In this document: positions 35,202-44,614 of the stretch, piece by piece | How positions within the stretch are numbered: the stretch's first letter is position 1 | Layout of the letters: the number at the start of each line of letters is the position of its first letter | Source: Amorphoplanes digitatis | GTDB lineage: Bacteria; Actinomycetota; Actinomycetes; Mycobacteriales; Micromonosporaceae | DNA length: 64,000 nucleotides | Direction: 5' to 3' | Assembly: GCF_014205335.1 (NCBI RefSeq) | Contig: NZ_JACHNH010000001.1 | Coordinates: 5,822,501 to 5,886,500, forward strand | Notes under the pieces: generated by a model | Told to the model about the DNA's origin: nothing | The model's database searches: none | Seen by the model: only the letters and a program-made list of their open reading frames with translations | Program-made: the position numbers and the translations under genes

Positions 35202-35644
35202 CGGCCGGCGAGCCATCTACGAATCACCGAGAAATCCGCGTCGGTTAGGCCGACGAGCGGGTCGACGCGATGCACCAGAGCCCTCCCCGGATGGTTCCTC
35301 GTCACCCACCGCCGGTCGGCGTCGGTCGCCTCGTCGTCGATCCAGACGAACGGGCGACCGGCGGCCCACCGGGTGAGGAAACTCGTCTTCCAGTGCAGCC
35401 CGCGCTCCGGCAGGTCGTCGGCATCGGGGAAATCGACGACGGGTAACTCCGGGAGCCCGAGCCTGGGAGAGATGACTTCGTTCGCCTCCCCCATCCACGT
35501 CGTCGCCCAGACGAGCCGGCAACCCAGCTCCAGCAGCCTGCGCCCATCCGCAGGATCGAGCCGGTCCAGGAGGGGGTTGCCCAAATTAGCGCCTGCCACC
35601 AGAGGCCCGGCAGCCTTAGTAAGATCAACACTCCTGAGGTCCAC
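35192..35644 (-). CDS. HAD-like protein lacking motif I
   Basis: A 150-residue protein that matches the C-terminal part of small actinobacterial HAD-like proteins: 'LVWATTWMGEAN' (motif II region), 'HWKTSFLTRWAAGRPFVWIDDE' (motif IV acidic pair) and 'HRVDPLVGLTDADF'. The N-terminal DxDG nucleophile that relatives carry is absent. An in-frame TAA 9 nt before the GTG at 35644 blocks extension. It is either 5'-truncated or an inactive form. Confidence 0.6.
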   Translation of the reverse strand: MDLRSVDLTKAAGPLVAGANLGNPLLDRLDPADGRRLLELGCRLVWATTWMGEANEVISPRLGLPELPVVDFPDADDLPERGLHWKTSFLTRWAAGRPFVWIDDEATDADRRWVTRNHPGRALVHRVDPLVGLTDADFSVIRRWLAGRHE

Positions 35645-35672
35645 AACGACTTAGCCCGCCCCTAGGAGACCT

Positions 35673-36482
35673 GTGGCCATCACTCCGCTCGGAATCGCCT
35701 ACGACCACACTGTGGGCACCAACGGTCTGCCGATCGTCCTGATCCATGCTGGTGTCGCCGACCGCAGAATGTGGGATCCCCAGTGGGACGTCCTCGGCAG
35801 CGAACACGATGTCGTGCGGCTTGATCTACGCGGCTTCGGGGAGTCGACGGCTGCCCCGCAAGGGTCACTGTCGCACGTCGATGACGTCCTCTCGACGCTT
35901 TCGCACCTCGGCGTCGGGCGATGCCACCTCGTGGGCTCGTCGTTGGGCGCCGGTGTCGCATTCGAGGTGACGCTGACGGCGCCGCAGCTCGTTCAATCCC
36001 TTCTGCTGTGCCCACCGGGCGGCAGCCTGCTAGCCGAACTGACCGACGACCTCAAGGCCTTCTTCGACGCAGAGAAGAGCGCGCTCGCCGTTGGCGACAT
36101 CGATGCCGCCGTCGAAGCCAACATCGCCTCTTGGGTCGTCGGTCCGCGCCGGGACGCTTCGCAGGTCGACCCCGGATTCCAGGATGTCGTACGACGCATG
36201 CAGCGCCGGGCGTTCGAGGCGACCGCGTCCTGGGCAGACGTCGACGAGGTCGAGCTGAATCCGCCTGCGTTGGATCGGCTGGACGAGATCAAAGCGCCGA
36301 CGCTGGTGCTGGTTGGCGGTCACGACCTCGCCACGACCCGAGACTCCGCAGACCGGGTGTGCGCAGGGCTTACCCAGGTTCGCCGCGTCGACTGGCCGGA
36401 CGTAGCCCACCTGCCGTCGCTGGAACAACCGGACCGATTCCTCGCCCTGCTCCTCGACTGGGTAGCCAACCACAGGGACTGA
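35673..36482 (+). CDS. Alpha/beta hydrolase
   Basis: A 269-residue hydrolase. 'PIVLIHAGVADRRMW' (oxyanion hole), 'LVGSSLGAGVAFE' (Ser nucleophile), 'LVGGHDLATT' (Asp) and 'VAHLPSLEQPD' (His) complete the catalytic set. It resembles epoxide-hydrolase or lactonase relatives; the substrate is unknown. The GTG at 35673 has a TAGGAG site. It is divergent from the HAD-like gene, only 28 bp away. Confidence 0.9.
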   Translation: MAITPLGIAYDHTVGTNGLPIVLIHAGVADRRMWDPQWDVLGSEHDVVRLDLRGFGESTAAPQGSLSHVDDVLSTLSHLGVGRCHLVGSSLGAGVAFEVTLTAPQLVQSLLLCPPGGSLLAELTDDLKAFFDAEKSALAVGDIDAAVEANIASWVVGPRRDASQVDPGFQDVVRRMQRRAFEATASWADVDEVELNPPALDRLDEIKAPTLVLVGGHDLATTRDSADRVCAGLTQVRRVDWPDVAHLPSLEQPDRFLALLLDWVANHRD

Positions 36483-36528
36483 ACGAGCGAACCGTCATCA
36501 GCCTCGGCCAGTGGCAGGCGTGACGGGT

Positions 36529-37557
36529 TCAGCGGCGGGTGCGGTTCAGTTCTGCTACGGCTGTGGGGGTGGAGAGGCAGGCGGCCAGGAGGGCTCGGGC
36601 GCGGGCTCGGACGGTGGGGCTGTCCGGGTGGGTCGGTAGCCACTGTTCCGGGTCGCCGATGGTCAGGCCGTGGCGGCCTTCGCCCAGGTCTTCCGCGCCT
36701 TCCGGTGGTTCGCCGAGGCGGTTGATGTGGCCGGGTGAGAGGACCTGGAACCACATCGCGTCCGGGACCAGTGCGTCGGCGAGCCATTCCGCGGATGGGC
36801 GGGCCGGGTCCCACCAGCCGGTGGTGAGCAGGCGGTCGGCGTCTGCGTCGGCGGTCACGCCGGCCCAGTCGACCCGGCCGGCGAAACGGCGGGCCAGGTC
36901 TCGCTGGCGGCGCATTCCGGCGGGCCAGCCCGGGCCGGCGTGCATGAGGGCCAGTTCGCCCCGGCCGAAGCCCTCGGCGGCCACCGCCGACTCGACCGGG
37001 TCGGCGCCGGCGATCAAGATGACCGTGGTCTCGGCGGCCAGCATCGGCGCCAGCGTCGCGGCCACCTTTCCCGCCGGGACCTCCACCGGTGTGGAGAGCA
37101 CCAGGCCGCGCGGGGGCGTCGCGCCGAACCATTCCTCGGCGGCGGTGAGCTGCCAGCCCGCGCCCGCCGGTCCCCGGATCAACGCCCTTGCCGCCGACCG
37201 CAGCGAGCGCAGTCCCAGGTACCGGGCCATGTCGTTGGGGGGAATGATGATCTCCGCCGCCGTCACCCCGGCGTCGGCCAGGAGTCCCGCCAGCCGCGCG
37301 GGTAGGCCGTCGCGCAGGGAGTCCGGCATCTGGCCGACGTCGATCGTCAGGGCCGGGCCGTCCGGCAGCGGCACGACCGGGCCGACGTACTTGGGTCCGA
37401 GCCAGGCACCCGACGCGTCCACCAGGCCCGGGTCGCGGCCGCGCAGGCCGTCCGCGAAGGCCTCCACCGCGGTGCGGGCCGACGCCGGGGTCGGGGTGCG
37501 TACCTGCAAGGTGATCGTGGCGTCCGGCATCAGCGCCGCGGCGATCTCCGGTGACAC
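36529..37557 (-). CDS. Candidate immunity protein for the Rhs toxin
   Basis: A 342-residue soluble protein I do not recognise at family level. It begins 'SPEIAAALMPDATITLQVRTP' and ends with 'AMWFQVLSPGHINRLGEPP', a pattern loosely like DUF3396-type immunity proteins. It follows the Rhs toxin by 70 bp on the same strand, so an immunity role is the first guess. The GTG at 37557 is chosen (SD GGGGAGGG about 10 nt upstream); a TTG two codons earlier is possible. A hairpin lies in the gap before it. Its size is large for an immunity protein. Confidence 0.55.
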   Translation of the reverse strand: MSPEIAAALMPDATITLQVRTPTPASARTAVEAFADGLRGRDPGLVDASGAWLGPKYVGPVVPLPDGPALTIDVGQMPDSLRDGLPARLAGLLADAGVTAAEIIIPPNDMARYLGLRSLRSAARALIRGPAGAGWQLTAAEEWFGATPPRGLVLSTPVEVPAGKVAATLAPMLAAETTVILIAGADPVESAVAAEGFGRGELALMHAGPGWPAGMRRQRDLARRFAGRVDWAGVTADADADRLLTTGWWDPARPSAEWLADALVPDAMWFQVLSPGHINRLGEPPEGAEDLGEGRHGLTIGDPEQWLPTHPDSPTVRARARALLAACLSTPTAVAELNRTRR

Positions 37558-37589
37558 CGTCAACGCGCCCTCCCCTTGATCCGCGGGCC

Positions 37590-37620
37590 GGGGTGCGACC
37601 GCAGGTCGCGGCCGCACCCC
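37590..37620 (-). terminator. Hairpin between the Rhs gene and its downstream gene
   Basis: GGGGTGCG plus CCGC pair with GCGG plus CGCACCCC (one mismatch) around a five-base loop. It could be a partial terminator or attenuator that sets the ratio of Rhs toxin to the downstream protein. Confidence 0.45.
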
Positions 37621-37627
37621 TGGCCGG

Positions 37628-40600
37628 TCAGCGCCGGCGTGGCGGAAGCTTGGGGCCCTTGCCGCCGTTCTTCCACTTGCCCTTCTTCTTGGCCTTGATC
37701 TTCGCGCGCGCCGAGTCGTCCACATTGTCCTCCACGTCGAAGTACACGTGGCCGGCGTCGGCGCCCCAGACCACGACGTCCGCGCTCTCCCGGCGCAGCC
37801 CGAGGAAGCCGTAGTTGCGGCTCACCTCGAAACCGTCGGCCCAGTCGGTCAGCTCGGTGCCGAGTTCCCAGCTGATGCCCCACTCGTTGTGGCCGTAGCC
37901 GAGGTAGCGGGTGAGCTGGTCGTTGACCTCACCGACGCGCTTGCCGTTGTCGTAGATCTTGACCTCGTAGATCTCCTTCTCGTCGGTGACCAGGTCGATC
38001 CAGTGTGCGGTGGGGAAGAACCACGAGCCGTCCGGGCGCTGGGTCATGCCGCCGGAGCGGGGCCCGACCTCCCAGTCGACGTTCTCGTTCAGGCCCTTGT
38101 CGAAGATGTCCCACAGCTCCTCGAAGATGTTGTCCCGCTCCTCGCTCAGGTAGTTCACGACGAACGCGCGGGCCGCGTACTCCTGCTTGTGCTTGTCGTA
38201 CCAGAGCTCGGACAGCGGCCCTTCCGCGCCGTTCAGCGCCCACTCCACGCCCTTGTATCCGCCCCGGGTCTGCAACGGCACGCCCTGGAAGCACTTGGTG
38301 TGCTGGTCCGGGCTGTTCCCCGCGTCCGGGCAGTCCCAGCGGGCCTGGTTGAGCGCCGCGATCAGCGCGTCCAGGAACTGCGACAGGAAGCCGCCGAACA
38401 GGCCGATCGCGAACTCGCCGGTCGGGTCGACGTAGTCCTGCGGGCTGTTGTTGGCGTACCCGTACGGGGTGACGATGTCGGTCTGCCCGACCCGGGTGGA
38501 CAGCGGGTCCCGGGTGGTGAACCGTCCGGTGCCGCTGTCGTAGGTACGGGCCCGCAGGTAGACCTCGGAGCCCTGTGCCAGTTCGCCCCGGTAGCCGAAG
38601 GCCGGCGAGGCGCCGTGCCGGTCGTCCTTCGGGCGGCCGAACGGGTCGTACCCGGACGCCTGCGCCCAGTCCTCGGTGGCGTCGGTGCGCAGGGTGGAGC
38701 CGAACACGTCCTTGGAGAACACCGCGTCACCGCACCGGGAGTCGGCCAGCGCCCGGCCGTACCCGTAGATGAAGTCGGCATCCGGCGTGCAGGAGGTGGT
38801 CGCGGCGGCGTCGTGCCCGCCGCCGCCGGTGACCCGCTGGCTGAGGATCTGCGGCAGTTCGTCGGTGACGCTCCAGCGGTACGCCGTGGTCGTCGGCCGG
38901 GTCTCGGTCAGGTGGCCGTCGTAGCGGGTGCTCGACGTGACCTTGGTGAGCAGAGAGTCGCCGTCGTAGGCGGAGATCACCGTCTCGGTCAGCTTGCCCT
39001 CGGTGGTGGTGGAGACGGCCGGAAGACCGAATCCGTCGTACGCGATGGTGCGCGCCCGCTTGCCGTCCGACTCCCCGGTCTGCCGGCCGACCGCGTCGTA
39101 CGCGTAGGTCACCTTGCGGGTGCCGGTCGTCGCCGAGAGCAGCTGGTCGGCGGCGTCGTAGGCGAGCGTGGTGGTCTTGCCGGCCCGGGTGATCGAGGTC
39201 CGGTTGCCCACCTCGTCGTACTCGGCGGTCAGCACGTCGCCGTCGTCGCCGCGGACCGCGGTCAGCTGGTCGCCGGCGTCGTACCGGTACTCCAGCACGT
39301 CGTCACCGTCGACCTGCGCGGTGATCAGGCCGTCCGAGTCCCGGGTCAGCCGGGTGTCCCGGGTGTACCGCCCGTCCCGCAGCTCCTGGTACCGGGTCAG
39401 CATGTCGCCGGTGTAGCCGTACCGGCGTTCCCACTTGTCCGGCAGCTTCTCGGTGACCAGCCGGCCGTCGGCGTCCAGCGTGTACGTCGCACGCCCGGCC
39501 GCCGAATCGAGCGAGACGAGCTGGTTGTTCGCGTTGTACCGGAAGGTGGTCCGGCCGCCGCCCGGGTACTGGAGCGACGTCTGGTTGCCGGCCGGGTCGT
39601 ACGCCATGGTCAGCTTGCCGCCGTCCGGCCCGGTGGCGCTGAGCAGCCGGCCCGCGGCGTCGTACGCGTACGCGGTGGTGCCGGCCGTGTCGGTCATCGC
39701 GGTACGCCGGCGGGCGCCGTCGTAGGCGAAGCTGACCGCGGTGCCGTCGGTGCCGATCTTCCGGGTCACGTCGCCGATCGCGTTGTACTCCCAGCGGGAC
39801 GTGCCGCCGGCCGGATCGGTCACCGCGGACAGCCGCCCGGACGTGTCGTACTCGCGCTTCGTGACGCGGCCCAGCGGGTCGGTGAACGACCTCTCGCGCC
39901 CGTTGGCGTCCCGGCCGAACGTCCGCTTGGCGCCCTTCGCGTCGGTCAGCGTGATCAGCCGGCCGCCGCCGTCGTAGGTGTACCTCGTCCTGCCGCCGTT
40001 GGCGTCGATGGTGGTGACCAACTGCCCGGCCGCGTCGTACTTCAGCTCGTGCACCGCGCCGTCCGGCCGGACCTGGGCGATCTCCTCGCCGCGGTCGGAG
40101 AACCGGAACTTGTGCACGCCGCCGCGCGGGTCGGTGATCTGCGTGACGTGCCCGTCGGCGTCGTACTTGTACCTGGTGACCAGCCCGGCCGGGGTGGTCT
40201 CGGAGATCCGCCGCCCGTCCGCGTCGTACGCGTACCTCACCACGCCGCCGAGCGCGTCGATGATCTGCGTCTGCCGGCCGGCGGCGTCGTAGCGGTACTG
40301 GGTCCGGTTGCCCTTCGGGTCGATCACCGCGGCCAGCCGGCCCGCGGTGTCGTACTCGTACCGGGTGACGGCGCCGGTCGGGTCTGTCTCGGTCGCGGTG
40401 CGGCCCATCACGTCGTACGTGGTGCGCCACACCGCGCCGGTCGGGTCGGTCTTGGAGATTTGCCGGTTCGCGACGTCGAACTCGTACCTGGTGACCCGGC
40501 CCAGCGCGTCGGTCGTGCTCGTCACGTTGCCCCGGGCGTCGTGTCCGGTGACCGAGGTGCCGGCCGGCTCGGCGACCTCGGTCACCTGGCCGTCCGCGTC

Positions 40601-42325
40601 GTAGGTGTACCGGGTGACCGTCCCGTCCGGGTAGGTCACCGCGTTGCGCCGGCCGAGCGTGTCGTAGCCGAAGGTGGACACCCCGCCGGCCGAGTCGGTC
40701 ACGGTGGCCGTCCGGCCGTCGTCGTCGTGGGTGTAGCGGGTACGCCGGTCCAGCGGGTCGAGGGTGGCGGTCAGCCGGCCGGCGCCGTTGTACTCGTTGC
40801 GGTACACCGCGCCGACCGGGTCGGTGGTGGTCTGTAGCAGCCCGGCGGCCGAGTACCCGTACTTCGTGGTGGCGCCGGACGGCTCGACCCGCTCGGTGAT
40901 CCGGCCGGCCGGGTCCAGCTTGTCGCGCGCGGCCCGGCCCAGCGGGGACACGGTGCCGGTTCGCCGGCCCGCGTCGTCGTACTCGTACCTGGTGACCCCG
41001 TCCAGCGGGTCGGTGACCGCGGACAGCCGGCGGCCCTCGTCGTACGCGTAGGTGGTCTTCGCCCCGGCCGGGTCGATGCTCTCGGTGATCAGCCCGTCCG
41101 TCACGGTCGCCCGGGTCACCGAGCCGTCCGGCGCGGTGATCTCGGACGGGACCCGGCTGACGCTGGAGTACGCCAGCCGCAGCACGCTCTGTCCCGGTTC
41201 GGTGAGCGTGACCAGGCGGTCCTGCGCGTCGTACCCGAACGTACTGACCGCGCCGCCGAACTCGGACCGGATCACGTTGCCGTGTCCGTCGTAGCCGACC
41301 GCGGTCTGCCGGCCGCCGGGGGTGGTGACCCCGGTCAGCCGGCCGTTGGCGTCGAACGTCTGTACCGCCGAGTTGCCGGCCGGGTCGGTCACCCGGATCA
41401 GCCGGCCGGCCGCGTCGTGCTGGTAGGTGGTGACGGCCCGGTCGGTGGTGGCGGTCGCGGTGGTGGTACCGGCCTCCGCGTCGTAGGCCAGGACGACCCC
41501 GCCGGAGGTGAGGTCCTGCCGGGTCACCCGCCCGTCGTCGTAGGTGTTGGTGAGCAGCCGCCGCCCCTCGGCGTCCTCGAGCTCGCGGAGCAGGCCGTCG
41601 GAGCCGAAGGCGTACTTCGAGGCCGCGCCGTCCGTTGCCGTCACCGTGGCCAGCGTGTGGTCCTCGGCGTACCCGTAACCGACCGTCCGGCCGTCTCCGG
41701 CGGCGACCTTCGACAGGCGGCCGTCCGGGTCGTAGGTGAAGGCCAGCGAGTAGCCGGCCGAGTGTTCGACCTTGCTCGGCCGGGCATCCGGGTCCCGGGT
41801 CACGGTGAGCCGCTGGCCCTCCCGGGTGCGCTGCGTGAGCAGCCCGGCGGCGTCGAAGTAGCTGCGCTCGTCCCCGGCGAAGTACCGCAGCACCAGCAGG
41901 CCCCCGGCGTCCCGGGTGAGCTCCGCCTCGAGATCCTGCGGGGTGCGGAAGCCGCCCGCACCGTCGGGTGCGAACGTGAGCACCCGCCCGTCCTCGTCGT
42001 GCAACGCCACCGAGCCGTCCGGCGCCTCGGTCACGTGTGCGCTGTAGGAGGTGCTCCAGCCCGCGCCGAGCGGGCTGTCGGCGGTGTTCAGCGAGTTGTA
42101 GGTCCGGCGGAAGGTGAGCGGCCCGGCGGTCAGGTCGGTCCAGTTCCGGGTGAAGTTGCCGGTGGCGGTGTTCACCCCGGCACCGGCGGAGCCGTAACCG
42201 GGACGGCTGCCGAACAGCTCGGCGACCGGCCGGGTGACGATCGGCGCCGCCCAGGCGGGCGCCGGAGCACCGGAAACGATCAGTGCGAAGGCCGTTAAGG
42301 CCACAATGGACATACGGAATCTCAA
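37628..42325 (-). CDS. Secreted Rhs/YD-repeat toxin with PD-(D/E)xK-like tip
   Basis: A 1565-residue exported Rhs protein. A Sec signal peptide (residues 1-27, 'ALTAFALIVSGAPAPAWA') is followed by a DUF6531 domain ('VNTATGNFTRNWTDL', 'LGAGWSTSYSAHV'), then dozens of YD repeats of the form GxxxYxYDxxGR to about residue 1200. The Rhs core is next ('RARTYDSGTGRFTTRDPLS', 'YANNSPQDYVDPTGEF', ending about 1301). The variable C-terminal 265 residues contain 'IDLVTDEKEIYEVK', giving Asp1444, Glu1454 and Lys1456, the arrangement of a PD-(D/E)xK nuclease, plus a Lys-rich tail. The TTG at 42325 is chosen because GGGGGAG lies 9 nt upstream and the signal peptide starts correctly. It is expected to export and release the tip by contact; the nuclease activity is inferred. 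Confidence 0.88.
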   Translation of the reverse strand: MRFRMSIVALTAFALIVSGAPAPAWAAPIVTRPVAELFGSRPGYGSAGAGVNTATGNFTRNWTDLTAGPLTFRRTYNSLNTADSPLGAGWSTSYSAHVTEAPDGSVALHDEDGRVLTFAPDGAGGFRTPQDLEAELTRDAGGLLVLRYFAGDERSYFDAAGLLTQRTREGQRLTVTRDPDARPSKVEHSAGYSLAFTYDPDGRLSKVAAGDGRTVGYGYAEDHTLATVTATDGAASKYAFGSDGLLRELEDAEGRRLLTNTYDDGRVTRQDLTSGGVVLAYDAEAGTTTATATTDRAVTTYQHDAAGRLIRVTDPAGNSAVQTFDANGRLTGVTTPGGRQTAVGYDGHGNVIRSEFGGAVSTFGYDAQDRLVTLTEPGQSVLRLAYSSVSRVPSEITAPDGSVTRATVTDGLITESIDPAGAKTTYAYDEGRRLSAVTDPLDGVTRYEYDDAGRRTGTVSPLGRAARDKLDPAGRITERVEPSGATTKYGYSAAGLLQTTTDPVGAVYRNEYNGAGRLTATLDPLDRRTRYTHDDDGRTATVTDSAGGVSTFGYDTLGRRNAVTYPDGTVTRYTYDADGQVTEVAEPAGTSVTGHDARGNVTSTTDALGRVTRYEFDVANRQISKTDPTGAVWRTTYDVMGRTATETDPTGAVTRYEYDTAGRLAAVIDPKGNRTQYRYDAAGRQTQIIDALGGVVRYAYDADGRRISETTPAGLVTRYKYDADGHVTQITDPRGGVHKFRFSDRGEEIAQVRPDGAVHELKYDAAGQLVTTIDANGGRTRYTYDGGGRLITLTDAKGAKRTFGRDANGRERSFTDPLGRVTKREYDTSGRLSAVTDPAGGTSRWEYNAIGDVTRKIGTDGTAVSFAYDGARRRTAMTDTAGTTAYAYDAAGRLLSATGPDGGKLTMAYDPAGNQTSLQYPGGGRTTFRYNANNQLVSLDSAAGRATYTLDADGRLVTEKLPDKWERRYGYTGDMLTRYQELRDGRYTRDTRLTRDSDGLITAQVDGDDVLEYRYDAGDQLTAVRGDDGDVLTAEYDEVGNRTSITRAGKTTTLAYDAADQLLSATTGTRKVTYAYDAVGRQTGESDGKRARTIAYDGFGLPAVSTTTEGKLTETVISAYDGDSLLTKVTSSTRYDGHLTETRPTTTAYRWSVTDELPQILSQRVTGGGGHDAAATTSCTPDADFIYGYGRALADSRCGDAVFSKDVFGSTLRTDATEDWAQASGYDPFGRPKDDRHGASPAFGYRGELAQGSEVYLRARTYDSGTGRFTTRDPLSTRVGQTDIVTPYGYANNSPQDYVDPTGEFAIGLFGGFLSQFLDALIAALNQARWDCPDAGNSPDQHTKCFQGVPLQTRGGYKGVEWALNGAEGPLSELWYDKHKQEYAARAFVVNYLSEERDNIFEELWDIFDKGLNENVDWEVGPRSGGMTQRPDGSWFFPTAHWIDLVTDEKEIYEVKIYDNGKRVGEVNDQLTRYLGYGHNEWGISWELGTELTDWADGFEVSRNYGFLGLRRESADVVVWGADAGHVYFDVEDNVDDSARAKIKAKKKGKWKNGGKGPKLPPRRR

Positions 42326-42505
42326 GGCAACCGTCTCCCCCGTGTTTCGGTTGCGCACGCCCTCGCGACGCACGGGCGGAAAGACGAATGTCAATGACTC
42401 AGGCCCCCGCCACGGCGCAGCATATAGAGACGCGTCCATGGTGGACAGGCCCGCGATTCCGGTAAACGGCGGTCGTGCGGAAATGTCCTGAGTACGGCGG
42501 GGCGG

Positions 42506-43897
42506 TCAGCCCGGGTCGGTGGAGCCCAGCAGGGAGCGGGTGATGCTCTGCGCCTCGTCGAGCATCTCGCGGGTGGCCCGGGTGAGGTCCTCGTCGGTGG
42601 TGTCCCGGTCGGCCTCGGCGGCGATCAGGACGGCGCGGCGCACCAGCTCCTTGAAGAACGACGCGGTCATGCCCTCGGCCCGGGTCGCGACGTCGTCCAG
42701 CTCGGCCGGCGAGAAGGCGATCCGCCGGGCGTAGCGGGCCAGCAGCAGGCGGCGGGCCCGCTGGTCGGGCAGCGGCACCTCGACGGCCAGATCGACCCGG
42801 CCGGGGCGCTGGGCCAGGGCCGGCTCCAGCACGTCGACCCGGTTCGTGGTGAGCAGGAATGCCACGTCGGCGTCGTCGCTGAGCCCGTCGAGCGCCTCCA
42901 GCACCTCGAACAGCAGCGGCTGGGAGCCCGGGCCGTGGTCGCGGCTCTCGGCCACCAGGTCGCAGTCCTCCAGCACGACGAGCGCCGGCTGGAGGGCGCG
43001 GGCCATCCGGGCGGCCTCGGAGACGTGCCGGATCGCCGGGCCGGACAGCAGCACCACGGTCAGCTCGGGCAGCGCGCCGAGCAGATACCGCACGGTGTGC
43101 GTCTTGCCGGTGCCCGGCGGGCCGTAGAGCAGCAGGCCGCGCTTGAGGTGCTGGCCGGCGGCGCGCAGCCGCTCGCGGTGCCGCGCCACCCCGGCGACGT
43201 GCCGGTGCAGCCGGTCGAGCATGCCGTCGGGCAGCACGATGTCGTCCGGGGCGAGGGCGGAACGCCGGTGGAAGGTGATGCCGCCGACGCCCGGCTCGAA
43301 GTCGGAGCCGCCGAGGGTCAGCACCTGTCCGCGAAACACCGACCGGAGCACCATCAGCTCGCGCACCTCGGCGATCAGCGCCGCAGCGACACCCGGCGCC
43401 GGGCTGAGGATCTCCATTCGCGCGGTGATGCTGCCGTAGCGCGCGGCGGCGGCGCGTTGCAGCACCGCGACGGGGCTTGCGCCGTACGAGAAGAGGCGCA
43501 GCCCGAACGAGACGGCCTCGCGCGTGCTCTGCGGCCCGGTGGCGACGCTCGCGTAGTCCACCGCGCCCACCGGGAACTGCTGGAAGCGCCCGGCCATCTC
43601 CAGCAGCTCGCCGAGCGAGTGGTGGTTACGCTGCTCGCCGCCGCCGATGCCGAGCAGCTGGGCCTCCCCGTCGCGGTCCTGTAGCTCGGCGAGCGCTATG
43701 TCGAGGTCAACGAACCGGTACGCCGGCATCTCCTCGCCGACCACCGCGATGCTCCGCGGGTCGGCGCCCAGGTGCTCGTGCAGGATCGGCGCGAGGGCGC
43801 GGTCGCCGTCGGCCTGAGCGCCCTCCCGGTGATTGGCCACCACCTCGTCGAGAAAGATCTGGAAGGCCGCGATGAAGTCCTCGGTGCGCTGGTCCAT
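42506..43897 (-). CDS. AAA+ ATPase
   Basis: A 463-residue protein. Residues 1-245 form an unrecognised N-terminal domain; the AAA+ module has Walker A 'YGPPGTGKT' (258-266), Walker B 'LVVLEDCD' (306-313), sensor 1 'LLTTNRVDVLEPAL' and an arginine-finger-like 'QRPGRVDLA'. It resembles the spastin/FtsH-like clade used as disassembly or remodelling motors. It lies 180 bp before the Rhs gene on the same strand, so it may be cotranscribed, but no known Rhs system needs such an ATPase. Confidence 0.85.
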   Translation of the reverse strand: MDQRTEDFIAAFQIFLDEVVANHREGAQADGDRALAPILHEHLGADPRSIAVVGEEMPAYRFVDLDIALAELQDRDGEAQLLGIGGGEQRNHHSLGELLEMAGRFQQFPVGAVDYASVATGPQSTREAVSFGLRLFSYGASPVAVLQRAAAARYGSITARMEILSPAPGVAAALIAEVRELMVLRSVFRGQVLTLGGSDFEPGVGGITFHRRSALAPDDIVLPDGMLDRLHRHVAGVARHRERLRAAGQHLKRGLLLYGPPGTGKTHTVRYLLGALPELTVVLLSGPAIRHVSEAARMARALQPALVVLEDCDLVAESRDHGPGSQPLLFEVLEALDGLSDDADVAFLLTTNRVDVLEPALAQRPGRVDLAVEVPLPDQRARRLLLARYARRIAFSPAELDDVATRAEGMTASFFKELVRRAVLIAAEADRDTTDEDLTRATREMLDEAQSITRSLLGSTDPG

Positions 43898-44086
43898 GCC
43901 GGAAAGCTAGCGAACATCCGCGCGGGCCGAGGCCCGTTCGCGCCGCGGATCCCCCCACCGGACCGGCATTGACGAGCCGCGACCGAGGCACGACCATCTT
44001 CAGTGGACGGGGGTCACGGATCGGCATCCGGTCCAGTTCTGCGTTTACCCACTGGTTCCTCCCGTCCATTCGGACAGGAGTGCGCG

Positions 44087-44614
44087 ATGAATCGGAACAT
44101 CCTGAGAAGTGGCGCGGCCCTCGTCGCAGCGGTGTTGCTGACGACGTTGACGGTGCCCGCGCAGGCGTCGGCCGGCCCGAACCCCGGCCGGGCCGTCCAG
44201 GCGATCGCCCCACCCGCACCGGCGGCCGCCGCCTCGCTCGCGGCCGCGCCGTCCCCTTCGATCTATCCGGCGGTAACGGTGAAGTACATCCGGCCGGACG
44301 GCGGGTACGGCTGCGACCTGGATTACCTCTGCGCCCTCGCGTGGGAGCCCAACTATCTCTGGGTGGACGGGCAGGGCGGCGCCCGGCTCGGCGGCTGGGC
44401 GATCTTCTACCTCTACAACTGCCGGGAGTACGAGCTGTCCAACTGGCTCGGTGACGGGTACTACCTCGACAACCAGAGGCCGGCCGGGCTGCGGGGCGTG
44501 CGGTCGTACTTCCGCAACCAGTTCCACAACCAGATCGGCAGCTACATCACGCCGGACGGCACGCAGCACGGGCCGTACGACTGGAACCCGGTCTGGTACA
44601 TCAAGAACTGCTGA
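44087..44614 (+). CDS. Small secreted protein with Tyr/Trp/Cys-rich domain
   Basis: A 175-residue exported protein. Signal peptide 'ALVAAVLLTTLTVPAQASA' spans about residues 1-28, an Ala/Pro linker follows, and a compact domain from 70 on is rich in Tyr and Trp ('GYGCDLDYLCALAWEPNYLW', 'FYLYNCREYELSNW', 'WNPVWYIKNC') with four Cys likely paired. The pattern is loosely like I36-type secreted inhibitor proteins, which I offer only as a lead. ATG at 44087 follows GGAG. Its 3' end overlaps the convergent LLM gene by 14 bp. Confidence 0.72.
   Translation: MNRNILRSGAALVAAVLLTTLTVPAQASAGPNPGRAVQAIAPPAPAAAASLAAAPSPSIYPAVTVKYIRPDGGYGCDLDYLCALAWEPNYLWVDGQGGARLGGWAIFYLYNCREYELSNWLGDGYYLDNQRPAGLRGVRSYFRNQFHNQIGSYITPDGTQHGPYDWNPVWYIKNC

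Noticed and set aside
37748..40837. Long plus-strand frame opposite the Rhs gene
   Set aside because: It mirrors the YD repeats on the other strand, giving a repeated Val/Gly/Pro pattern; it has no start signal and no family.
40000..42000. Regular short repeats that could suggest a CRISPR array
   Set aside because: They are in-frame YD repeats of the Rhs protein with diverged copies, not identical repeats with unique spacers.
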